DNA of 64,000 bases, from positions 646,001 through 710,000 of the forward strand of contig JACEVL010000100.1 in assembly GCA_020284085.1 (NCBI GenBank), given 5' to 3'. The translations under genes and the position numbers were made by a program. This DNA comes from Aporrectodea caliginosa (taxonomy: Eukaryota > Annelida > Clitellata > Crassiclitellata > Lumbricidae). The notes under the pieces are model-generated. The model made no database searches. It was not told where the DNA came from and was given only the letters and a program-made list of their open reading frames with translations. The stretch's first letter is position 1. Each line of letters begins with the position of its first letter. Below, piece after piece: positions 33,177 to 44,343 of this stretch.

Positions 33177-34044
33177 GTGAATTATGTGATGTTTGAATCG
33201 CTGAGACTGTGCTAGTACAGGTTAATTACTAAGTCACATCACATTAATTTTTCACTATCCAACATGCATTCTCTTGCTACACCCACCCAAATCTCCCCAC
33301 CCCAGGTGTGTCCGTCGGCAGAAATCCCAGCTGAAGGTTTATTGCACAAGGCCAAAACCTCATGACCATGTGTTGCCAAATGCAAACAATATCATGAGGA
33401 TAAATTTTATAGTCAGAATGCTGTACTCATACTAACTAATTGGCCGTAATTACTGTTTAAGTTATTGCCTACTTAGCCTAGATGTTTGTTCGCCAGAGTA
33501 CTGTTTGGCAGCTGGTTAAATAAAGAATATACTTACTTATAAATATACATTTACATTTATAAAATCTGTTTGAATGCTTGTCTATCCAATGAATCAGTAG
33601 CACTAGCGTCTGTTGGGATCATTGGACAGATGGTGAGAGAATTTCAGGAGAGATAGAGGTGAGCTTCTACAGACAGACAGACAGATAGGCAGACAGATAG
33701 GCCGGCAGACAGACAGACAGAGAGGAAGCCTGTGACTATTGCGAGTCCATTCCCTTTATCCAGCAAGAAGGCTGAAAATCTTCCTCAGTTGCACAAGGAA
33801 TTTGTAATTCTTTCTGTTCTCGAACTGGAAAGTCAATCGCTGGATTTGCGTAGTACAGTATGCAATTTTGCTCCTTCAGTACTCCTGATTATTGTTAATT
33901 TACACATGTAGCATGCATTAATTAACTTAAGATATGCGTGCCACAGATGCAAATTCACAATATTCAGCAATATTGTGACATTATAGATACGCTCACTAAA
34001 GCAGTTGACATTTAAGGAAACAGCAGTCCTTCTGACAATCGTAT
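33177..34044. other. Intron with (CAGA)n and a LINE-like tail
   Basis: Holds a CAGA/GACA microsatellite at 33673-33722 and, at 33505-33545, GGTTAAATAAAGAATATACT plus TACTTA repeats, matching a 3' tail at 62440-62492. No exon is seen. Confidence 0.45.
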
Positions 34045-34460
34045 CTCTTGAATATGTCTTTATTGCCTACGTCAGCTCTGCACCATCATCACTTGCTTTC
34101 CCCTCATGTGCTCAACACTCTTGTTCATGCACTGATTTGTACTAGGGTTGACTTTAGAGACTCCATCTATGCTGGTCTCTCTTCACTAAGCCTTTCCCAG
34201 CTTCAGTCAGTACTTAACGCTGCAGCCCGCCTTCTCCTGAAGTCTGCCTTCATTCGGGAAACTCTCTACTGGCTTTCTGTGCATCAGCACATTCAGTTCT
34301 CAATTCTAACACTTACGTGGAACTCTGGTTGGGGTAGCTCCTTCATACCTTAAGACCTAATGTACCTTCGGTCTCTTCATTCCATGGTCAGTTCGCTCTC
34401 TGCTTGACTGCCAGTGGTTGTTTCCCGCATGCGCGGTACTACTGCTCAAACCTGAACCAT
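34045..34460 (+). mobile_element. LINE C-terminal fragment
   Basis: One frame reads LSPHVLNTLVHALICTRVDF, AGLSSLSLSQLQSVLNAAAR and LYWLSVHQHIQFSILTL, the SRIDYCNS, NAAARL and LHWLP blocks of a CR1-type LINE in decayed form. There is no tail. Confidence 0.7.
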
Positions 34461-34506
34461 TCTAAATCCAATTAAATTATTTTTACCAGACCAAATGTGA
34501 ATCTTC

Positions 34507-34669
34507 AACCCTACATGGCATAATTTATTCCCAGATCATTATATAAAAATATTTACTAGTTTATTCTAAAATCCTCTAATGAACTTTAATTATCCATTAT
34601 CACTCATGTTAGCATTTCTGCGTTTTTGTCAGATTGTTTTTCTCAATTAAACGAATATATATATATATA
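34507..34669 (+). mobile_element. LINE 3' end with (TA)n tail (family F)
   Basis: TTATTCCCAGATCATTATAT through TTTTTCTCAATTAAACGAAT and a TA run, nearly identical to 15300-15465 and 52680-52822. Only the 3' untranslated part is present. Confidence 0.75.
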
Positions 34670-35399
34670 AAAAGTTAATTACAAGTATATTTTTAGTGAT
34701 GACTGTAACAGATGTTACTAATGTAGAAAATCGCTTGAAAATGAACTCAGAAAAGAAAGCCGATATAGATGGCCAGAGCCAAGGCACAAGAAGACAAGCA
34801 TCATCAGTAGCAAACGAGACGTCTGTGGCTCGAAGGTCTTTGACAAGTATAGTGACCTTGAAACTGAGGGTGTCTCTGAAATATACTAGGATACCTACAT
34901 AGTTCTGATCTGTGATCTGTTGCACAAGGCAGATCACAGCCTATGTTGTTGCATGTTTGTCTCTGCATGTTCGTCTCGTTGTACCCAATATCAAAGCATG
35001 TATTGAAGAGTGGAAAGACAGCAACAACCAGGTTCTCGCTTTTCTCCTTTTCGTCTCGGCAACTTCAGCGTCAATGTCCATCTTCAAATCCTAAATTTGT
35101 GGCTGTTATCGCAATGCAGACACACTGCAAACTCACTTCACTCTCAAGGATACACGACGCTATCGAAGCAAGATGTCCACCTTCAGCCATACTGATAAAC
35201 AGTTTCAACCAAAGTCACTTCACTCATACTATCTGCAAGACGTCCATACATACTGATAAACAGTTTCAACCAAATACTACCAAAAGGATTATTTACTACC
35301 AAAACAACACTTATAAACAGAGAAACAAAGGATGGCGCACTTATTACCTGCACCTGCACACTCATGTTCACTCTCCTGGTGACACCACACATTGGGGGG

Positions 35400-35672
35400 G
35401 TGGGGGGTCCATAGTGTAGTGGTAACAACACTGGCGTGAAGAGCAGTAGGAAGCGGGATCGCTACCCGCAACCTCCCAAAAAGGTCCACTCAGCCTATCA
35501 TTCGTGAGATGGTGCGTTGGTAAAATGAGATGTAGGACGTGATGGGCGCTTGCATGGCTGCCGTTTACAGTTAAATTCTACTCCTGTAATAACTTGTGAT
35601 CATCCATTCATACTGATATATGTAATCATCCTGCGTTGTGTCAGTTTGAAATTAAAATGAAGATTATTATTA
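35400..35672 (+). mobile_element. tRNA-like SINE with (ATT)n tail
   Basis: Starts with a tRNA-like head containing an A-box-like TAGTGTAGTGG (35414) and a degenerate B-box-like GGGATCGCTACCC (35456), then a body ending ACTCCTGTAATAACTTGTGA and CAGTTTGAAATTAAAATGAA with an ATT run. The same 3' end is at 43945-44055. The B-box has drifted, so it is probably inactive. Confidence 0.6.
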
Positions 35673-35771
35673 TTATTTCTTCACTTACTCACCAGCAACA
35701 ACCCCAACAATGTGTAGCCCTGCAACACATCTTTTATCTAATCTGTTGAATTCTATGCCATCATTGTTATA

Positions 35772-35878
35772 ATTCATTCATTCATTCTTGGGACTTATAT
35801 AGCGCCCCTTTCTCAGGAGTGTTTCCAGCCCAGCCATGGCTAAAGAATCTCAAAGAGATTTATAAAACCCAGTGATTT
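35772..35878 (-). mobile_element. LINE 3' tail (family E)
   Basis: CATTCATTCATTC followed by GGACTTATATAGCGCCCC and CCAGCCCAGCCATGGCTAAA, the same end as at 23185-23240 in the same orientation. No coding part remains. Confidence 0.65.
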
Positions 35879-35879
35879 A

Positions 35880-36116
35880 TATACATGGGGCACGGTGGTG
35901 TAGGGGTATGTTCAGTGCCTTGCAGCCGGAGGGTTGCGGGTTCGAATCCACCTCAAGCCGCCGCGTAGGGACCCTGGGCAAGTCCTTCAATCGCAATTGC
36001 TCATGAGCTTCGGCGTGAAACTCCGATTCAGTGTCCGCACTGTAGTCGGGAGTGCCTCTGAGTAGAAATCTTGAAGGGGCGCTATAACAAGTGCTCATAC
36101 ATACATACATATTATA
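35880..36116 (+). mobile_element. tRNA-derived SINE with (CATA)n tail
   Basis: Clear polymerase III head: A-box TGGTGTAGGGG near 35895 and B-box GGTTCGAATCC at 35939-35949. The body ends GAGTGCCTCTGAGTAGAAAT, CTTGAAGGGGCGCTATAACA and a CATA array. The CTTGAAGGGGCGCTATA segment is shared with family E LINE ends, indicating that this SINE probably borrows that LINE's machinery. It sits immediately after a separate family E tail (35772-35878). Confidence 0.8.
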
Positions 36117-36513
36117 ATTAAAGAATATTTATGTCAAGTGAATAGTTTAAAGTTTACAAATATTATAGACAAATACATTTATGGTAGGAAAGAGGCAGAG
36201 CACAAATATCAGTGTAAAACTGAACAGTTTAAGAGCATTAAATTGGACAGTCATTCACTGCACTTTTGAGAAGTTCGTTAAAAACCCAGATACATACATA
36301 CAATTGTAGTTACACTCCTGAAATGATGCACTGAAAACATCAGAAATTAAATGCCAATACTTTTCCAACCATGCTGCTCGAATTAGTATTAAGGTTAAGT
36401 ATTTGCGTTTAATTTTGCCTGTATTATATGTATTGTTTCAGTTTTTGTAAGTTTTTGAAAGTTAATTCTCGTACTTGTGGATCATCTGACTTCAAATGGA
36501 CAATTTGTTATAG

Positions 36514-36628
36514 GTTGGTGCAGAGTGACCGATGGACCAAACAAAGCATAAGCACTGCTTCACCTTGCATGTGTGAAGCCATTCTGAAAATATCAGGAAA
36601 TCCCAAGGATACATATATTGACATGACT
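36514..36628 (+). CDS. GLB1L2-like: GH35 beta-galactosidase-like exon
   Basis: Encodes LVQSDRWTKQSISTASPCMC, then EAILKISGNPKDTYIDMT. It aligns to the GLDKW through PCDTFLKLEG stretch of GLB1L2, though this copy is diverged and lacks the usual PAFF-G motif. Acceptor TTGTTATAG ends at 36513, donor GTGAGT starts at 36629. One base at the entry completes the Arg codon; the exit is phase 0. The next exon continues [11 protein letters not shown]. Confidence 0.87.
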
Positions 36629-37062
36629 GTGAGTGATGATCTATTCTATTTCATTTAATGATAACAGAGTTTTGACAACAGTTTTACAAGGCTGGTCCAT
36701 TACAATGTGCTGTAGTGTGCAGTAGTAGTAGTAGCACTACAACCACAGACCCCTTAAATTACCAGGACTGCAGGCGCACAGCCTCTGGACTTGAACTTGG
36801 ATCCATTGTCAATTTACTCCTTTTATCACAAAAAAATGGATGAAGAATCCGATTTAAATTAACTTTTCTTTTTTGTTCTGTTTGTCTCGATGAGAACTAC
36901 ATCCTTGAAAAATATAGACACTAAATTCAGGGTCATTCAAGGTCATTTGAAGTTCAGAAAAATGAAATTTAGCAAATATCACAGAAAAATGGCCAGATCT
37001 CGGCCAATAATTGTTGAAATTGGCTAATTCTTTCCTGTGTTTCTCAGCCTAGACTGTTTTTT

Positions 37063-38520
37063 CTTATCAATCAATCAATCATTTATTTCTGTAACCATCA
37101 GAAGAGAAAAACGAACAATGAAACAGTAAGGCAACAGTTTGACATGCACTGGCTACAAGGAGGCCCAGAAGGGATCATGGATCTCGCTAAATAGGGACAC
37201 CTAAACATGTAAAAAAATACAGATAGGGAAAGAAAGACATTCAATGATACTTAGAGTGGAGTAAGCCAGAATTGTATTGTCCGAGAACTGTCTCGGTCTC
37301 GAGACGACTCTTGAGACAGGTTTTTCGATTGGTCTCGGTCTGGGACCTCACTGTCTCGGTCTCGGTCTCGAGATCATTTCTCGATGAAACTGTCTCAAAG
37401 CGAAAGTCTTGTCTTTTTGGAAACTGTCTCAAGCGAAAGTCTTGTTCTCTTGTAGGAGCGGTCTCCAAAGTTCTCGTACAAACTGTATTTTGTTCGGAAC
37501 TTCGTACAGTATTGCGCTGTAAAATTGGTGCCGAATGGATAACTAGTTAAAATACCAAAAAGACAGGAAGTTTAAAAAGCGGTGTTTCTGGTATTAAGAT
37601 TTAAGAGTATTGAAAAAGCAGTCTTAAGTTTGCACTTTCAGTCCAAAATTTCCAAATATCTTAAAATGTCTCATAAAGAACTTGAAATCGTGAAATATGC
37701 ATTCACGCAGTTTGAAATCAATGAAAACCAAAATTTAAATGGCATGTCGTTCGTCGTTTGTGTAAGCGAAACTCTTTTAACAACATCTAGTTTCGCAAGG
37801 TGAGTGATGTGACTTATGTCGCTAAATCGCTAATAGGCCTAGGGCCTAAATGGAATTTTGTTGGTTTAAATTTTAGAATCATTTAGAAGATCTCTGAATG
37901 GCTGAAATATTTAATTTCTTTATAGTTTATACAATTCAGGTGATCGGCTGATTTCAGTGACTTCAAAAGTTGAGAAAAATTGTTTCGGAACTTGGGTCCA
38001 ATGTGCATTTCACTCGTTTTGAACTGTCTCGAACTGTCTCGGACCTGGTGTCTCGGTCTCGGTCTCGGACCCCACTGTCTCGGTCTCGGTCTCGAACCCC
38101 ACTGTCTCGGTCTCGGTCTCGAAGTTTTATGTCTCGTATACAAGTCTGGAGTAAGCCTTGGGCTCAAAAAACAAACAACAAACAAAACCAAATAAAATAA
38201 GATGGATCCATCAAAAATCACATTAACAAAAGAATATAAAATCTTAACTAAAATAGCATTACAGACAAAATCATCTAATTTACCACAATCTTAGCTAAAA
38301 TAGCATTATAGACAAAACCATCTAATTTAATCAATCAGTAATTTCAATCAGTCATTTATTTATGTAACCAATAATAAGAAGAGAACAACAACAATGAAAC
38401 AATAAGGCAATGATTTGATATGTAGGCCTACTGGTTACATGGGGTCCAGAAGGGATCATGGATCCCGCTAAATTACAGCCAGTTGATACTTAGATTGGAA
38501 TAAGTCTTAATCAAACAAAA
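37063..38520. repeat. Two diverged copies of a dispersed repeat
   Basis: 37063-37190 and 38334-38475 share ATCATTTATTTCTGTAACCA, AACAATGAAACAGTAAGGCA and CCAGAAGGGATCATGGATC. A second shared tract, ACATTAACAAAAGAATATA, occurs at 38221 and 38548. Probably 3' ends of an unidentified retroelement in the minus direction. Confidence 0.55.
37267..38148. mobile_element. hAT MITE with GTCTCG-repeat body
   Basis: Perfect 8-bp target duplication GAGTAAGC (37259-37266 and 38149-38156). Ends are CAGAATTGTATTG and, on the other strand, CAGACTTGTATACGAG. The 882-bp body is dominated at both sides by GTCTCGGTCTCGGACC-like short repeats. It is inserted in an older repeat whose two flanks match each other at 37063-37190 and 38334-38475. 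It is noncoding; the long frames on both strands are repeat artefacts. Confidence 0.82.
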
Positions 38521-38935
38521 ACATAAGAAGAGTCCATTAAACGACATTAACAAAAGAATATACAATCTTAACTAAAATAGCAGTTCAGACAAATACAACT
38601 AAGTTAAGTGAATTAATCTTTTATCTGTGGTAAGAAAAAAGGCTATTGTGTTACGATAATTTTTCCTTGATTTTGACCTTTGAAAACCTAGAAAACTGCC
38701 AGAACTAAAATTTAAAAAAAGTTGGCTGAGCTGTGGCCATTTTTTATTGATTTTGACCTTTTGACTTTCAAATGACCTTGGATTTTGTTAACCTTTTGCT
38801 TTTATGTCTCCTCAAATAAGTAAGTAAGTACGTGCTTTATTGAGCCGCCTGCAAACGCACTACGGGTACATCAGATAAGAACAAACTAATAGTGATTAAA
38901 TAAAAAATCACATAAATCACAAAATTAAAAGAAAT

Positions 38936-38971
<36 letters not shown>

Positions 38972-39250
38972 CAGACATCTATGGATCTTATTGGCCTGAG
39001 CAAAGAGGTGAAAGAATCACCAAAATAGAATAATATTTGGCCGAGTTATGGCCCTTTTATTACTTGATTTGGATCTTTTGACCTTGAAATAATATTGGAC
39101 TGTGCTAGATTTTTGTCATATTTCTTAGAGAAGGTAACCCTATCGGCCTGGGCAAACAGGTAAAAGAACGATCAACATATTACAGTATTTGGCTGAGCTA
39201 TGGCCATTTACCCAGATTTTTTCATCTTAAATTGACCTTGTTCACCTTAA

Positions 39251-39769
39251 AATTTGACTGGCCAGCGCGCTTTAAAGCGCGCTTTCCTATGCAGTTGTAT
39301 TGAATCATGTTTAAACAATTATATGTATGTTTAAAGCGCAATTATATGTATGTATATATAAATGTATATATATATATATGTATGTATATATATATATGTA
39401 TGTATATATATGTATATATATATACATATATATGTATACATATGTATATTATGTATGTATATATATATACATACATATATATACATATTGTATATATATG
39501 TATACATATATGCATATATATATACATATATATACATACATGCATATATATACATACATATATACATATGCATACATATACATATACATATATATATACA
39601 TACACATATATACATACATATATATATACATATATATATATACATACATATATATACATATATATATATACATATATATATACATATATACATATGTATA
39701 CATATACATATATGCATATATATATATATATATACATACATACATATATACATACATATACATATATAT

Positions 39770-39810
<41 letters not shown>

Positions 39811-39815
39811 TATAC

Positions 39816-39850
<35 letters not shown>

Positions 39851-40114
39851 CATACATATATATATATATACATACATATATATACATATATATATACATT
39901 ACATATATATATATATATATATATATACATACATTTATATATACATACATACATATATACATACATATATATATACATACATAAATACATACATACATAT
40001 ATATACGTACATACATACACCATATATTCATACATACATATATACATACATATATACATACATACATACACACACACATACACATTTAGGGAAAAAATAG
40101 GGCAAGTCAAAGGG
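39251..40114. mobile_element. Possible piggyBac-like element filled by a microsatellite
   Basis: TTAA at 39247-39250 and 40115-40118 flank ends AATTTGACTGGCC and, read inward from the right, CCCTTTGACTTGCCC. The outer three bases of the left end do not match, so the call is weak. A perfect 20-bp palindrome (AGCGCGCTTTAAAGCGCGCT) is at 39264-39283, and the TTTAAAGCGC sequence is partly repeated at 39330. Confidence 0.35.
39355..40085. repeat. 730-bp (TA)/(CATA) compound microsatellite
   Basis: Alternating ATATAT and ATACAT units with almost no other sequence, the longest simple repeat in the window. All six frames are open for long distances because the units lack stops in several registers; no protein is implied. 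Confidence 0.95.
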
Positions 40115-40589
40115 TTAAAATTCGCGTGGATTATCGTACATTAGTAGCCTAATATGGCAAACAATGATAATGTGAAACGTTTGAGTGGAAAATTAAGCGA
40201 TCATTTTGCAGTTAAGGTAAATGCTGATGGAAAAGTTGATGATGGCGACAAAATTAACTTTTCAGTGCAATAAAAAGTTCTCTTGCCATGGTTCAAACGC
40301 AATGTTGCATATTCCGGCATGTGGAATGATTGAAGGTTTTTGTAGAAAGAAGGTAGTAATTGACTCAGTGACTACATTTTAAAGAGTTTTTCATGCTTTA
40401 CATAGCAGACACCAGATTAATCGAATTTAATCTATTAATTGCAGTTACATTTTGGAGATTAATCAATTATTTAAAAAAAATCAGCACCAACCCTAATTAA
40501 AACATTTCGATTAAAACATTTCTATTAAAACATTTTTATTTTCTATTGCTTTCAGGGCACTAAGTTGATGGGAATAACAGAGGAGTTTA

Positions 40590-40950
40590 CATACATGTAA
40601 GATTGAGAGAAAGAGAGAGAGAGTAGTACAGGCTGAGAAAAGGAGGGGAAGGTTAGAGAGGAGGAGTTTGAGGAATGGAACAGGCAGGGAATCTGATATT
40701 GTGGAGACCCTGGAGGGGATAATTGAGAGTGAACGGGCAATGGGGAAAAATGGAGGGGAGAGCGGAGAAAGAACTTGCAGCTCTTTTGACATGTTCATAG
40801 CATTGTTGAGAGGTTCATAAAATGCCCAGATACATAGATACATATCAGAGTGAGAGGGAGACAGGGAAGCAAAGAAAGGGGGAGGGAGATTAGGAAGAGA
40901 GAGAGGATTGAGAAGGGAAGATTATGGGGCAAGTAGGAAAGATGGGAAGC
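40590..40950. repeat. Polypurine tract
   Basis: About 360 bp in which the + strand is overwhelmingly A and G (GAGA, GGAGG and AAGGGGGAGG runs). It lies about 100 bp before the next exon acceptor. Such tracts can form triplex DNA; here it is only a compositional observation. Confidence 0.7.
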
Positions 40951-41044
40951 AACAGAGGCTTTTCTCTGGAATCGACATTGTGCTGAACTAGTGCACAGAT
41001 GCTTTGAGCATGGTAGGCTAGTTGTAATTTTGTCTTTTTTTCAG

Positions 41045-41290
41045 GGTTGGAGAAAGGGAGTTGTTTTTGTCAATGGCTTCAACTTAGGTCGATACTGGGA
41101 AATTGGACCTCAAGCTACTCTCTACATACCAGCTCCTTTACTGAAAGAGGGTGAAAACCAGGGAAGTCCTGTTGTATTATGGTTGTTACAATCTTACCTT
41201 ACCACATTTGCGTTAGTTGAGGAGGTTTTGATGGTTTTAAGTGTTTATCCCAATATTTCTAATGCCTTGGATTTGATCTGCTTTTGTGGG
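41045..41290 (+). CDS. GLB1L2-like: GH35 beta-galactosidase-like exon with GG donor and readthrough end
   Basis: Acceptor TTTTTTTCAG ends at 41044. The exon encodes [33 protein letters not shown] and KEGENQ, the most conserved C-terminal GH35 block. The family's exon boundary follows NQ, at 41161, but the bases there are CAG-GGAAGT instead of CAG-GTAAGT: the donor T is a G. Without splicing, the frame continues 43 codons ([11 protein letters not shown] onward) to TGA at 41291-41293. The last exon at 45145 fits perfectly after Q, so splicing at 41161 is the ancestral state. The listed end includes the readthrough. Confidence 0.88.
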
Positions 41291-41344
41291 TGAATTGGGG
41301 GACTGCTGGTGTTGCAATGATCAATGACAAAGCTAACAGTTTTG

Positions 41345-41350
41345 AATAAA
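41345..41350 (+). promoter_or_regulatory. Poly(A) signal after readthrough stop
   Basis: AATAAA 52 bp after the readthrough TGA, followed 15-30 bp later by a GT-rich run (TTCGTGTGCATGTTG). This arrangement would allow the exon at 41045 to act as a terminal exon. Confidence 0.5.
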
Positions 41351-41699
41351 CCATGATTCCCAATTTCGTGTGCATGTTGCCCTCTTTCATTACTAGCAGT
41401 GCCATGAGATTTCTAGTTTGCGCCTTGATACGACACCACTGACGTCTGTCGTGCTGATAGTTTAGACCTGTTCTAAGGAGAAATACTGGTTATATCACAT
41501 TTAACAGTTACATAAAAGTTACTTTGTGTTTTGGATGTTATATGGGTAACAGTTTCTGTGCTTTTATCATTTACTTTACGTTATCGCAGCTATGGTAATT
41601 TGTTCACCCTTGTCTTGTAAGTGTGTTGTAACTTATCTTCGGGCTACGTTTTTGGCAGTTGGCTGGTGGTTTCTCGTTGCGTGTGACCCAGCCTTCTAT

Positions 41700-41940
41700 T
41701 CCAATAGTTACCCCATCAGTGTCTGTGCAGATGAGGGCCTCCAGCAATGTGGTCTTCGGCTGGCCTTGTGAAATCGATCACTTGGTAATAAATTCCTTAA
41801 CATCATTAATGCTATTGTTGCGGATGACCTGGACATTCTAGCTACCAGTGAGTTGTGGCATTTTTCGTGTACCTGCATCTCAGTGACACCACCGGTTTAT
41901 TCGCACTGCAATCTACCTCATGTGACCGATACTGAACAAG
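41700..41940 (+). mobile_element. LINE endonuclease N-terminal fragment
   Basis: KFLNIINAIVADDLDILATS-ELW (41786-41855) matches the start of the AP-type endonuclease of CR1/Jockey LINEs (K-x-I-x-DLDIL-TETW). The remainder is degenerate. Confidence 0.5.
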
Positions 41941-42779
41941 AAGATCCAGTTCAGAATCACAGAGAAATCGTAGTATTTTAAGAACACTGCCTTACTGGAC
42001 TGCCCAAAGTCCTTTCAAGGGTCCTATGCATGCTATTGGCCATGGTCCGCTGAAGCTTCCCCCCCTCCCGTAGCTACGACCTGGCTGCTCATGTCCTTTA
42101 CTAGCTCAGTCTACACTGAGTTCCTTACAGGTGATGATGGTCGTAACACAGTCAACCTGAACATCCACCTCGAGAACCCTCGTTTTCTGGACATAACCCA
42201 AAGCAGCAACCTCATCCAGCAGTTCAGCCCAGCCCAGCATGTCTGAGAGCCAGTACACAATATGGGAGGCTGGGTGGCTGGGTGGCTGAAGTTATAACCA
42301 GAGCTTAAGATCTGAGGGTAAACCACCCATCCCTCTAAGATTGCATTTTTTACACTGCACCATTTGTTATCTGCACATGCAGCCAGTCACTGTCACCCGG
42401 TCTTTGTGGGCTCGATCAATCTTGACAAAAAGGTCTTTCAAACCAGCCTCAACTATTTATTTTCTCCTTTGTAATGATTTTGTGCTATTTTGCACAAGTT
42501 ACGTTGGATGCTGTGTGTTTCAGTCCCAGCAGACTGAGCAATTACCAGTGTCCACACAAATATTGGCTGGCCTCTCTTAATTTTCTGCATTCATGAACTG
42601 CCATGAACTGGAGAACATTTCTTTTATCAGTGACTCCTTTTTTTACTTCCTGTGCCTGATCTCGTGTTTTTATGTGACATTGATAATGGCTACATCATTG
42701 CATTATGTGCTTTTATATTGTATTTTGAGGTCCTGGCCGATACTCTAAATTCTTGTAACAAACAAGTATATTTATTGCT

Positions 42780-43305
42780 TACCATCTTACCACTGACGTT
42801 TTGAGTTAATTTCAATCTCTACCTGAATATTATGTTTTCTGTCCTTCTGAAAATAGTTATTTTGGGTGACTTTAATGTTCATGTTGATGTAGCTAATCAC
42901 CGCTCTGCAGCATTTCTTGAAATGTTGGAAGGGTCTGACCTTTCTGACCTTTTCATACACATAACAAAGGCCACACCTTGGATGTTGTGATGACGACTCA
43001 CTCTGGTTCACAATTCTGTTACCTCTGTTACATCATATCTTTCAGGTCATGTTGCCATTTCTCAAATTTTACTTTAAACTGCCACCAAATGCAAAATTGT
43101 TAAAATTTGCCCTTGGCATAAATCAGTTTCAATAGAGCACTGTGATCAAAGTTGTCTCCATCTACTTGCTCTCAAATTCTAGCTGGTAACCCCTCCTCCT
43201 CCTTTGCTTTCTAAAAACCTATTTCTACTCTCGTGGCTTTGTGCAATGGGAGTGTTTCTGAATGGTTCTAGAGGCACGTTATACAATACAATACAATGCA
43301 ATAAG
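42780..43305 (+). mobile_element. LINE endonuclease fragment joined to family B tail
   Basis: VILGDFNVHVDVANHRSAAF, LEMLEGSDLSDLF and SGHVAISQ (42855-43065) are catalytic and late blocks of an AP-type endonuclease. GDFN and SGHV-AI mark the active-site Asp/Asn and the SDH-like motif, here SGH. From about 43180 the sequence jumps to a family B 3' end with TGGGAGTGTTTCTGAATGG and an ATACA array, so most of the RT has been deleted. Confidence 0.72.
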
Positions 43306-43944
43306 CTGCTAACTGGATTTAATTTGACACAGTTTATTCCATGTAAGTGTCAGAAAGGATTTCAAATAGTATGAATTTTACTATGCACATGTATTACATA
43401 ATTTCAAACCGTAACCAACAGTATCATTTTGTAGAGATAGAGTTAGGCCAAGAACCAAACATTTAGGACTGGTAGATCCTTATTAAATGTTGTGCACTGA
43501 GTTAAAATGCCTGTGCACCACAGCGCCTCTAGCAGTTTAGAAGTATCACGTCGTATTTACATAACAAATACATTATGTTGCAGTTTCAAAGAAAATCTTA
43601 TTATATGTATGAAGAAGGCCAATGAATACTTATGGTTCAACTCACTGTTTTCAAGTTCACATGTTTTGAAACAAAAGTTTAAACTTACATGTATCATATA
43701 ATGTACCGCACAGTATAGCTACAAATTCTTTTTTATTCTTTCCTTTTTCTGTTATTATTGCTCTTGAGAATTTTTCTATTTGATAAAATGTTCAATTTTT
43801 CATCTACTGAGTTCTACTGGCTAATGCTTAACTAGTTTCTGTGAAATTCCTGTATATTATTATTATTGTAACCTACATTTATGCAATTTAACTTTTCTTA
43901 AAGAATTCACATATAAGTAGTATAATAGTATTCGAAGTGGGCAT

Positions 43945-44055
43945 AGTCAAAATTCAACTCCTGTAATAACTTGTGATCATACTGAATTGTAATCATACTG
44001 CGTTTTTCAGTTTGAAATAATAAAGAATCATTATTATTATTATTATTATTATTAT
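43945..44055 (+). mobile_element. SINE 3' end with (ATT)n tail
   Basis: CAACTCCTGTAATAACTTGT through CAGTTTGAAATAATAAAGAA and ATT repeats, matching the end of the SINE at 35400-35672. Confidence 0.65.
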
Positions 44056-44077
44056 TAATTACCGTGATTACATGTAT

Positions 44078-44343
44078 AATAATAATAATATTTATTCTTA
44101 AATGAAGTGCCTGAAAACGCACTGCGCTGTATATGAACATGTTATGACGATTGAACAATTCACAAGAACACAAATTACGGAAGACATAAATCAACAAAGT
44201 TGCAGCCATGCAAGGCGCAAGCTCATTGTACTTTTGCTGCCACCTAGGGAATGAAGGCATGAGCTAAACCCAGGGGCCTTACGGGAATCAAACCGGGTCC
44301 GTGAAAACTTCAGGCAAGAGTGTTATCCATTATACTATCCCCC
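44078..44343 (-). mobile_element. tRNA-derived SINE, full length
   Basis: On the minus strand it starts GGGGATAGTATAATGGATAA (A-box-like TAGTATAATGG), has B-box GGTTTGATTCC about 50 bp later, then a body ending in GTGCGTTTTCAGGCACTTCA and an ATT-rich tail. The head recurs at 57020-57355. Length about 265 bp. Confidence 0.72.

Noticed and set aside
32802..33180. Frames of 104 and 115 residues
   Set aside because: Mostly (CA)n translation; the real exon is only 33092-33176, in a different phase context.
35888..35960. Possible tRNA gene
   Set aside because: A and B boxes are present, but the sequence does not fold into a full cloverleaf by eye and continues into a SINE body and tail.
37241..38221. 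Frames with R/S/T or L/G repeats
   Set aside because: Products of the GTCTCG repeats in the hAT element.
39307..40144. Several 140 to 260 residue open frames on both strands
   Set aside because: They consist almost only of Y, I, T, H, C, M and V from TA/CATA repeats; open in all frames because of the microsatellite, not coding.
44280..44343. Possible tRNA gene on the minus strand
   Set aside because: Same reasoning: a SINE head with a second copy at 57026 and a shared non-tRNA body.
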